Part shown: piece by piece, positions 43,383 through 50,838 of the stretch | Position numbering within the stretch: position 1 is the first letter of the stretch | How the letters are laid out: the number at the start of each line of letters is the position of its first letter | Source of the DNA: Flavobacteriales bacterium | GTDB taxonomy: Bacteria > Bacteroidota > Bacteroidia > Flavobacteriales_E > Vicingaceae | NCBI GenBank assembly: GCA_020435335.1 | Contig: JAGQZT010000042.1 | Span: forward strand, 1-50,838 | Direction of reading: 5' to 3' | Length of the DNA stretch: 50,838 nt | Translations under genes and position numbers: made by a program | Notes under the pieces: generated by a model | Databases searched by the model: none | Told to the model about the DNA's origin: nothing | Seen by the model: only the letters and a program-made list of their open reading frames with translations

Positions 43383-44027
43383 GATGTGAAAAATCCGGTT
43401 TACCTCTTCGAAGCGATGCACCTTAACCGTTTTAAATACTGATTCCAGACCTTCTTCGATAGTTTTTACCTGTTCTTTGGTTTCATAATTATAAGCCACA
43501 AAATTGAACAGGATTTCCCCGTTTGCGACAAGCAGGTTATTCAGTTGCTGAAAAAACTGTTGCGAAAGGAACTCATCCGGCACCTGAATCCCCTTAAACA
43601 GGTCGACGCAGATCAGATCGTATTTCTTATTGGCCGTTTTCACATAATTCAATGCGTTACCAATAATGATGGTCAGGTTTTCATAGTGGTTCAACCCGAA
43701 GTATTTATTCCCTAAACGAATCACTTGCTCGTCAATTTCCACAGCATCAATAGCGGCATTTAATTTGAACTCCTTGTAAATGATTGAAGGAATACTTCCT
43801 GCTCCGCAACCCAGCACCAGTATATCCTGCTTCTCCCTCAGGTTTACCAGTTTCAGGGCCTGTTGGAAAACCCGGTGGAGGGATGCAAAGGAGTAATTGG
43901 CATTGGTCGAATTGAGCACATACTTCCCGTTTTGGATAGCAACCACCAATTTGTCGTTGTACTTGCTCGACGTTTCTTCTACAATGACCCGTGAAAGGTA
44001 ACTCCGGTATTTGTCTACTTTTTTCAA
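43368..44027 (-). CDS. Spermidine-synthase-like methyltransferase-fold protein
   Basis: 219 residues, soluble. The Rossmann motif is ILVLGCGAGSIP (G73-C-G-A-G), followed by the acidic ribose-binding VEIDEQV and the LICVDLFKG strand, as in spermidine synthases and their methyltransferase-like relatives. The N-terminal tetramerisation hairpin of true spermidine synthase is only partly present (VIVEETSSKYNDKLVVAIQNG), and the usual catalytic D-x-x-D of the aminopropyl site is not obvious, so the reaction is uncertain. The start is TTG 44027, overlapping the stop of the small membrane-protein gene as TTGA; no ATG is near. That arrangement points to translational coupling. Confidence 0.8.
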   Translation of the reverse strand: MKKVDKYRSYLSRVIVEETSSKYNDKLVVAIQNGKYVLNSTNANYSFASLHRVFQQALKLVNLREKQDILVLGCGAGSIPSIIYKEFKLNAAIDAVEIDEQVIRLGNKYFGLNHYENLTIIIGNALNYVKTANKKYDLICVDLFKGIQVPDEFLSQQFFQQLNNLLVANGEILFNFVAYNYETKEQVKTIEEGLESVFKTVKVHRFEEVNRIFHIKKKE

Positions 44028-44200
44028 CGGTTTCTGGTTCTGCTTTTAATGGAATAGCCGATTAAGATCAGTACTGCAAAGGGAATCCAGGCGGCAAAAA
44101 TGTACGGAGAAAAATAATCCCCGAGATAAAAAACCACCGCAACCAAGGTAATGAATGCCATACCGATCAATCCGATTTTTTGTGCAAGGTGAAGTTTCAT
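44024..44200 (-). CDS. 58-residue two-helix membrane protein
   Basis: Small gene: ATG 44200 to TGA 44024. It begins MKLHLAQKIGLIGMAFITLV and has two hydrophobic helices (about residues 9-26 and 33-50), a short GDYFSPY turn and a basic tail KSRTRNR. It is unrelated to known families as far as I can tell. Support comes from the membrane-protein character, a positive-inside C-terminus, the 4-base TTGA overlap with the next gene and the fit between the groEL terminator and that gene. It starts 11 bases downstream of the groEL terminator poly-T. Confidence 0.6.
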   Translation of the reverse strand: MKLHLAQKIGLIGMAFITLVAVVFYLGDYFSPYIFAAWIPFAVLILIGYSIKSRTRNR

Positions 44201-44210
44201 CGCCTAAAGA

Positions 44211-44243
44211 TAAAAAAAAGCCTCACGTGATCCGTGAGGCTTC
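44211..44243 (-). terminator. Rho-independent terminator of groES-groEL
   Basis: On the minus strand, AAGCCTCACG, a short ATCA loop region and CGTGAGGCTT form a GC-rich hairpin, followed by a run of T (44212-44219), about 20 bases after the groEL stop. Confidence 0.9.
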
Positions 44244-44261
44244 CTATTTTTATCCGAATGA

Positions 44262-45914
<1,653 letters not shown>

Positions 45915-45920
45915 TTAGAG

Positions 45921-46196
45921 TTAAACAATTGCGAAAATATCTGCTTCACGCATGATTAAATAATCTTTTCCTTCCACAGAAATCTCTGTTCCTGCGTATT
46001 TTCCATATAAAACCATGTCGCCTTCTTTAACAGTCATCGGCTCATCAGGTTTACCATTTCCCACGGCAACAACTTTACCTCGTTGTGGTTTTTCTTTAGC
46101 TGTGTCAGGGATAATAATTCCTCCGGCGGTTTTCTCTTCGGCCGGTGCAGCTTCAACGATTACGCGGTCTGCAAGCGGTTTAATGTGAATAGACAT
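45921..46196 (-). CDS. groS: Co-chaperonin GroES
   Basis: 91 residues: the heptameric lid of the GroEL chamber. It starts [37 protein letters not shown] in family pattern; the mobile loop is [12 protein letters not shown] (about residues 21-32), and [23 protein letters not shown] closes the barrel. The upstream gap to secG contains a terminator for secG and leaves about 100 AT-rich bases for a promoter. I see no convincing -33/-7 pair and no CIRCE inverted repeat there. Confidence 0.98.
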   Translation of the reverse strand: MSIHIKPLADRVIVEAAPAEEKTAGGIIIPDTAKEKPQRGKVVAVGNGKPDEPMTVKEGDMVLYGKYAGTEISVEGKDYLIMREADIFAIV

Positions 46197-46300
46197 CGTT
46201 TAATTTTTTAAGAGTTAATAATTATTTTCGGATTGCCTTTTATCAGATTCTGTACCAATCAAAAAAACTGCATTTTTCAAGACAAATTTTCAGTTTTTAG

Positions 46301-46336
46301 AAAAAAAAATGTCAGCTCTAAATTCTTAAGCTGACA
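46301..46336 (-). terminator. Rho-independent terminator after secG
   Basis: TGTCAGCT (46310-46317) pairs with AGCTGACA (46329-46336) around an 11-base loop. On the minus strand nine T residues follow (46309-46301). It separates the miaB-secG transcript from groESL. A CTTTTT run on the other side makes it partly bidirectional. Confidence 0.85.
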
Positions 46337-46361
46337 CTTTTTCATTCATTTTATCAGAGGA

Positions 46362-46748
46362 TTAATTTCCGCCTTCTTCATCAGGCTGATCTGTTCCGGC
46401 TCCGCCTCCCTGTCCGTCTGTTGGTAACGGCACACCGTTGTTAACCGGTGCTGTAGGAAGTGCCGCATCATCAACTTGTTGTTGCATTTTAGATGTTTTC
46501 ACCTCTTCATCTCCGGCCTCCTGAGGACCCGCAGATGTTAACGCCGATGACGCGATACTCAGTACCACAATGACAATACCCATAGTCCAGGTAGCTTTTT
46601 CTAAGAAATCGGTTGTCTTACGAACTCCCATTACCTGATTATTGGTAGAGAAAGCAGAATCCAATCCGCCTTTCGGGTTCTGTACCAGAACGATCAATAT
46701 TAACAGTACGCATACTATTATTACCAATACTGAAATTAAATATATCAT
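46362..46748 (-). CDS. secG: Preprotein translocase subunit SecG
   Basis: 128 residues. The first helix is MIYLISVLVIIVCVLLILIVLVQ, the family motif NPKGGLDSAF(S) follows, and a second helix (about 52-70) has TWTMGIVIVVLSIASS. SecG assists SecYE-dependent export. The C-terminal 55 residues are an acidic, Gly/Pro/Gln-rich tail, as is usual in this phylum. The ATG overlaps the stop of the TPR gene (ATGA). A terminator follows, so it is the last gene of the miaB transcript. Confidence 0.95.
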   Translation of the reverse strand: MIYLISVLVIIVCVLLILIVLVQNPKGGLDSAFSTNNQVMGVRKTTDFLEKATWTMGIVIVVLSIASSALTSAGPQEAGDEEVKTSKMQQQVDDAALPTAPVNNGVPLPTDGQGGGAGTDQPDEEGGN

Positions 46749-47596
46749 GGTTTAAGCTTTTGTTTCAAATTTTTTATTTGGGCTGCAAAATAACTCCTTT
46801 TTTTCGGATTATTCAAACTTAATTTTTCATAAACCTTAATGGCTTCTTCCAGATTGCCCTGATCCACATGTATCATCGCCAGGGTTTCACTCACCAATCC
46901 ATCGTCTTCCACACTCTTTTTGGCTAAACTTCCGGGAGAGAAAAAGTGTGCTTTATTCGGTTCAATCTTCGGATCTTCCTGAATGAACTTGTTAATGAGA
47001 TCAAGATCATGTTCCTTCTTGTTTTTAGCCACGGGTTCATGCACCTCATCCCCATTGTAATGCTTCAACCAATCGGAGAAACTGTGGGGTGCAGAACTGT
47101 CAAATAAATCGATTTCTTCCAGTTCTTCATTCTTTTCTGCAGACAAATCCAGTTGCTGGGCCTCTTCTTCAGCCTCCAGCATGATGCTGGTATTGATCGC
47201 CTGTGTCAGGTATTCGCGTTCGAGTATGGCCAGTTCTTCATCGGATTCCCGGATCTTTTCTTCTTTCACATCAACCGGTTGAGCTGCAGGCTCCTGAACG
47301 GACGCTACCGGCCGCTCTGTCATAACCGGCTTTTCTTCTTCAACATCAGGTTCCTGAACGCGTTCCAGTTTATAGATGTGTTCGAACATCCGTTCCCGGT
47401 CGGATGAATACGCCGCTGCCTTTTTTAATTGCTCATCGAAAAGAATACTACTGTTCGTATTCAGGTTAATGGCATATAACAACTGAGCGGTCTGGCAATA
47501 AGGAAACTCACTGATCAGTGCCTGTACCTCCTGCCCGGAAGCCTGCATGATGGGCTCTTCCCCACTCACAAAACCTATGAATTTACTGACCTGCAT
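46745..47596 (-). CDS. TPR-repeat hypothetical protein
   Basis: 283 residues from ATG 47596, which shares its A with the lptE stop (TAATG); a TTG at 47602 is less likely. Cytosolic, no signal peptide. The N-terminal 85 residues contain PYCQTAQLLYAINL, a helical segment typical of the conserved Bacteroidota neighbour of secG. The middle (about 90-190) is Glu-rich and probably disordered. The C-terminus (about 240-283) is one or two TPR helices: LVSETLAMIHVDQGNLEEAIKVYEKLSLNNP shown by GNLEEAIKVYEKL. No biochemical role is known to me. Its position with secG and lptE is a conserved gene order. Confidence 0.8.
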   Translation of the reverse strand: MQVSKFIGFVSGEEPIMQASGQEVQALISEFPYCQTAQLLYAINLNTNSSILFDEQLKKAAAYSSDRERMFEHIYKLERVQEPDVEEEKPVMTERPVASVQEPAAQPVDVKEEKIRESDEELAILEREYLTQAINTSIMLEAEEEAQQLDLSAEKNEELEEIDLFDSSAPHSFSDWLKHYNGDEVHEPVAKNKKEHDLDLINKFIQEDPKIEPNKAHFFSPGSLAKKSVEDDGLVSETLAMIHVDQGNLEEAIKVYEKLSLNNPKKRSYFAAQIKNLKQKLKP

Positions 47597-48105
47597 TACC
47601 AATTACTCACCGCTTTATTGAAAATATCCTGGGTCAGCTGACCGTTGATATCCTTAATTAATTCATCCTCAATACTAGCAATATTTTGCGAGCTTTCATA
47701 ATCGGCAAAACGGGTAAAGCTCGTTTCGAAATCCTGCTGACTGTCTTTTGTATTGGTAAATTTCACCTTCACGGTTATGGACAACCGGTTCAATGCAGCC
47801 TGATCATTCCCCTGAATGGCTACGGAAGAAATGGAATAGCCGGTAATGGCTCCGTCAAACTGCAAATCGCCGTCGCGTGTAACCAGATTCAGGTTGGTTT
47901 GGGTAATGAAAATATCTTTTAATGCTTCGGTAAAGCTCTGTGTCAGATTGGCATTGGCCAGAGGTGCATAGCTCTGGAAAGTTTTTACCGAAACCGTCTT
48001 CACGTCTTCCGGAATGGAAGCTCCGGTAAATGAGTAATTCACCTTGCAGGAGATCAGCAATAGGATTGCCGCAATAGTCGTGATATAAATGGCTTTCCGT
48101 ATCAA
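47596..48105 (-). CDS. lptE: LPS transport lipoprotein LptE
   Basis: 169 residues with a lipobox LLLISC (Cys20), anchoring it in the outer membrane, where LptE plugs the LptD channel for LPS insertion. Family pattern: NYSFTGASIPEDVKTVSVKTF, then NLTQSFTEALKDIFITQTNLNLV, DGDLQFDGAITGYSISSVAI and FETSFTRFADYES. The start is TTG 48105, overlapping the stop of the sigma-54 activator as TTGA; no nearby ATG gives a signal peptide, so translation is probably coupled to the upstream gene. The order with the regulator and secG is a known Bacteroidota arrangement. Confidence 0.92.
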   Translation of the reverse strand: MIRKAIYITTIAAILLLISCKVNYSFTGASIPEDVKTVSVKTFQSYAPLANANLTQSFTEALKDIFITQTNLNLVTRDGDLQFDGAITGYSISSVAIQGNDQAALNRLSITVKVKFTNTKDSQQDFETSFTRFADYESSQNIASIEDELIKDINGQLTQDIFNKAVSNW

Positions 48106-49343
48106 TTATCAATGTTATATTCCTTGATCTTTCGGTACAAGGTTCGTTCGGAAATACCCAGTTCCTCGGCGGCGCTTTTTCGTTTTCCATTGTATTTTGC
48201 CAGTGCTTTCACAATCATTTCCTTCTCTTTATCAGCCAGCGACAACGATTCTTCAACGACTTCTTCGTGCTCGGTGATTGGTTCTTCTTGCTTCGGAAGG
48301 ATCTGTGGCTTATATACCTGATCATCATGATGTTCGTGCGGCACTTCGGTTTTATCGTAGAGTCGCTTCAAACTTCTAACCAACGTCGGATTGCCTTCCA
48401 CATCCATGCTGCCTGAACCGGCATTCTGCATCAGACTGAACACCAGATTCTTCAATTCGGTCACGTCACCCTTCATATCGAACAACACTTTGTAGAGAAT
48501 GTCTCTTTCCGACATATCGGAAGTATCGTTCCCTTTTACAACGGCAGGCAGGGTACTTGTCGTATCCTGAGGCAGGTACGTTGTCAGAATTTCAGGTGTA
48601 ATTTCGCGGGAACTCTCAATAACGGAAACCTGTTCGGCCACATTTTTTAACTGCCGGATATTTCCTACCCAGCGGTAATTTTCAAGCAGATCTACAGCCG
48701 CAGGGGTCAGTTTAACGGGAGGCATCCTGTATTTAGTTGCAAAGTCAGAAGCAAACTTCCTGAATAATAAATGGATGTCTGCTTTACGCTCCCGCAACGC
48801 CGGCAAGTGAATCGGCACGGTATTCAACCGGTAGAATAAATCTTCCCGGAATTTTCCTTTCCGGATAGCATCAGGAATGTTCACATTGGTGGCTGCTACT
48901 ATCCGTACATTGGTCTTTAACACTTTTGAAGAACCCACCTTAATGAACTCTCCGGTTTCCAGAACGCGTAGCAACCTCACCTGAGTCGTAATCGGAAGCT
49001 CCGCCACTTCATCGAGGAAGATCGTTCCCCCGTCTGCCACTTCAAAATACCCTTTACGGGAATCATGCGCCCCGGTAAAAGCGCCTTTCTCATGGCCAAA
49101 AAGCTCGGAATCAATGGTCCCTTCCGGAATCGCTCCGCAGTTTACCGCAATGTATTTGTTGTGTTTTCTGGCACTTAACTGATGGATGATTTGAGGCATC
49201 ACTTCTTTCCCCACACCACTCTCTCCGGAAATAAGAACCGAAAGATCCGTTAACGCTACCTGTGCAGCAACTTCAATAGCCCGGTCGAGTGCCGGTGAAG
49301 CGCCGATAATGCCAAATCGTTGTTTAATCTGTTGTACGTCCAT
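48102..49343 (-). CDS. Sigma-54-dependent transcriptional activator without receiver domain
   Basis: 413 residues from ATG 49343; an in-frame TTG at 49355 would overlap miaB. The AAA+ activator core occupies almost the whole N-terminus: Walker A GESGVGKE (residues 40-47), the sigma-54 contact loop GAFTGA (87-92), Walker B TIFLDEVAEL and the arginine-finger region FREDLFYRLN. A linker of about 120 residues and a Fis-type helix-turn-helix (SAAEELGISERTLYRKIKEYN) end the protein. There is no receiver, GAF or PAS sensor domain, so activity must be controlled by level or by a partner. The targets are unknown. Tight spacing links it to miaB (1-base gap) and lptE (4-base overlap). Confidence 0.95.
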   Translation of the reverse strand: MDVQQIKQRFGIIGASPALDRAIEVAAQVALTDLSVLISGESGVGKEVMPQIIHQLSARKHNKYIAVNCGAIPEGTIDSELFGHEKGAFTGAHDSRKGYFEVADGGTIFLDEVAELPITTQVRLLRVLETGEFIKVGSSKVLKTNVRIVAATNVNIPDAIRKGKFREDLFYRLNTVPIHLPALRERKADIHLLFRKFASDFATKYRMPPVKLTPAAVDLLENYRWVGNIRQLKNVAEQVSVIESSREITPEILTTYLPQDTTSTLPAVVKGNDTSDMSERDILYKVLFDMKGDVTELKNLVFSLMQNAGSGSMDVEGNPTLVRSLKRLYDKTEVPHEHHDDQVYKPQILPKQEEPITEHEEVVEESLSLADKEKEMIVKALAKYNGKRKSAAEELGISERTLYRKIKEYNIDN

Positions 49344-49344
49344 C

Positions 49345-50790
49345 TTAATTTGCAATAGGTGTACCGAATAACGTAGCTCCGGTACAATCGTGTATCTTCA
49401 CCTGAACATAATCTCCGGGTTGATAATCTCCTTTCGGGAATACCACTACCGTATTCTGAGAGGTTCTGCCGGCAAGCTCTGCGTCCGATTTTTTCGACGC
49501 CTTTTCCACCAACACCTCATAGGTTCCGCCGACAAATGCTTTGTTTCGTTCCAGCGAATGTTCATTTTGCCGGTTGATGATTTCCTGCAACCTCCGGCCT
49601 TTATCTTCTTCACTTACATCGTCTTTCAATTTACGTTGAGCCAGCGTGTTTGGCCGTTCGGAATATTTAAACATGTAGGAGAAATCGTATTTCACGTAAT
49701 CCATCATGGACAAGGTGTCCTGATGATCCGCTTCTGTTTCGGTACAAAAACCGGCAATGATATCAGAAGAAATGGCACAGTCGGGCACGATCCGGCGAAT
49801 AGCATCAATTCGATCTTTATACCATTCCCTGCTGTATCCCCGGTTCATGACTTCGAGTACCCGGGTGCTTCCGCTTTGTACAGGCAGGTGAATGTATTTA
49901 CAGATGTTGTCGTATTTCGCCATCACACTTAAGAATTCGTCAGTAATGTCTTTCGGATGTGAGGTTGAAAAACGAACACGAAGTTCAGGACTGATCAGAG
50001 CAACCTGCTCCATCAGTTGAGCAAAGTTCATGCTTTGCGCCTTCTCTTCTTCCGTTAAATTCTCATATTCTTTCTTCAGGCCTTCTTTCCCATACCATAA
50101 ATAGGAATCCACATTCTGACCTAAAAGCGTGACCTCTTTATACCCTTGCTCAAACAATTCCCTGGCCTCGCTGATGATGCTTTCCGGATTCCGGCTTCTT
50201 TCCCGTCCACGGGTAAAAGGTACCACACAGAAGGTGCACATGTTATCGCAACCACGGGTGATGGAAATGAATGCGGAAACCCCGTTCCCGGACAACCGGA
50301 CCGGACTAATATCGGCATAGGTTTCTTCCTTGGAGAGGATAACGTTTACTGCCTTCTTCCCTTCATCTACCTGCTTCACCAAATTGGGCAAATCGCGGTA
50401 GGCATCCGGACCAACAACAATGTCAACGAGTTTTTCTTCTTCCAGAAATTTCGATTTTAACCGTTCTGCCATACATCCCAGCACTCCGATCACCATTTCG
50501 GGTTTTTGCTGTTTTACCTTATTAAATGACTTCAGCCGGTTTCGAACGGTTTGCTCGGCCTTCTCCCGGATGGAGCAGGTGTTCACAAATACCACATCGG
50601 CCTCCTCAAGGTTCTTCGTCGTACCGTATCCTTCCTGAGTCAGAATGGATGCCACGATCTCGCTATCCGAAAAATTCATCTGGCAACCATAACTTTCGAT
50701 ATAAACTTTACGGCCGGCATGCTCATTACCAGCCAGCATGGTTGCTTCACCTTGCTTATCCTCTTCTATAACCTTATTCTGTGGTTCCAT
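49345..50790 (-). CDS. miaB: tRNA-2-methylthio-N6-dimethylallyladenosine synthase MiaB
   Basis: 481 residues from ATG 50790; TTG 50811 is an alternative. Radical-SAM methylthiotransferase acting on i6A37 of tRNAs that read UNN codons. The N-terminal UPF0004 domain binds an auxiliary 4Fe-4S cluster (Cys36 in [13 protein letters not shown], then NTCSIREKA and LGCMAER). The radical-SAM motif is [21 protein letters not shown] in its parts CDNMCTFC (C-x3-C-x2-C). The C-terminal TRAM domain (about 415-481) ends [11 protein letters not shown]. All cluster Cys are present. First gene of the operon running to secG. Confidence 0.97.
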   Translation of the reverse strand: MEPQNKVIEEDKQGEATMLAGNEHAGRKVYIESYGCQMNFSDSEIVASILTQEGYGTTKNLEEADVVFVNTCSIREKAEQTVRNRLKSFNKVKQQKPEMVIGVLGCMAERLKSKFLEEEKLVDIVVGPDAYRDLPNLVKQVDEGKKAVNVILSKEETYADISPVRLSGNGVSAFISITRGCDNMCTFCVVPFTRGRERSRNPESIISEARELFEQGYKEVTLLGQNVDSYLWYGKEGLKKEYENLTEEEKAQSMNFAQLMEQVALISPELRVRFSTSHPKDITDEFLSVMAKYDNICKYIHLPVQSGSTRVLEVMNRGYSREWYKDRIDAIRRIVPDCAISSDIIAGFCTETEADHQDTLSMMDYVKYDFSYMFKYSERPNTLAQRKLKDDVSEEDKGRRLQEIINRQNEHSLERNKAFVGGTYEVLVEKASKKSDAELAGRTSQNTVVVFPKGDYQPGDYVQVKIHDCTGATLFGTPIAN

Positions 50791-50838
50791 ATCATGTGTA
50801 TTGGGAAACAAAATTAGGTAATTTTTAGTACTAATGAC

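Noticed and set aside
43368..44027. True spermidine synthase (SpeE)
   Set aside because: It has the Rossmann motifs, but it is short, with an incomplete N-terminal hairpin and no clear catalytic aspartate pair, so I call only the fold.
46197..46361. CIRCE heat-shock operator upstream of groES
   Set aside because: I looked for TTAGCACTC-N9-GAGTGCTAA on both strands of the gap and found nothing close. The only inverted repeat is the secG terminator.

Overview
The window reads as a chromosomal segment of a member of the phylum Bacteroidota, most likely order Flavobacteriales (a Fluviicola or Crocinitomicaceae-like relative is my inference, not shown). Four things support this. There is a type IX secretion (T9SS) cargo gene followed by a PorP/SprF gene. 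Several housekeeping neighbourhoods have an order I know from this phylum: purH-mreBCD-mrdA and miaB-sigma54 activator-lptE-TPR-secG-groESL. Several upstream regions carry the TAnnTTTG -7 element typical of Bacteroidota. Shine-Dalgarno sites are few. I see no rRNA, tRNA, CRISPR array, integrase, transposase or phage gene.

Layout. 1-4396 (minus strand): purH, then the cell-shape operon mreB-mreC-mreD-mrdA, which runs off the left edge. 4397-8818: small accessory genes, namely a DUF4286 protein, a secreted protein joining a TonB-C-like and a von Willebrand-like domain, a putative lipoprotein with a 21-base tandem repeat in its signal peptide, a biotin carrier protein and a YbfF-like esterase. 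8936-20336: a 10.5 kb gene for a giant secreted protein with 38 cysteine-rich SprB-type repeats and a type-B T9SS sorting domain, followed 4 bases later by a PorP/SprF partner. A convergent gene encodes an 1159-residue putative outer-membrane protein. 24053-28230: an oligopeptide-binding lipoprotein, a YD-repeat-like secreted protein, and the heme-farnesyltransferase/DUF420 pair of cytochrome oxidase biogenesis. 28438-40647: secA followed by a run rich in envelope-lipid enzymes (two PagL-like deacylase paralogues, two PAP2 phosphatases, a membrane LtaS-like phosphotransferase/sulfatase, a PlsC-type acyltransferase) with a toxin-23-like protein among them. 40683-50838 (mostly minus): comM/yifB, gmhA, a spermidine-synthase-like protein with a coupled 58-residue membrane protein, groES-groEL, secG, a TPR protein, lptE, a sigma-54 activator and miaB.

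How the parts fit together. The window is dominated by envelope biogenesis: peptidoglycan elongation (Mre/PBP2), Sec export (SecA, SecG), LPS synthesis and transport (GmhA, LptE), possible lipid A and phospholipid remodelling, and a T9SS-exported adhesin. The most interesting signals I found are in the adhesin. Where the second cysteine of a repeat is lost, the third is lost with it or a new cysteine appears nearby, which predicts the disulfide pattern. The second half of the array is built from blocks of 4,4,5,4,4 repeats, each opened by a short CxxC variant. The second candidate is the compact envelope-lipid gene cluster downstream of secA.
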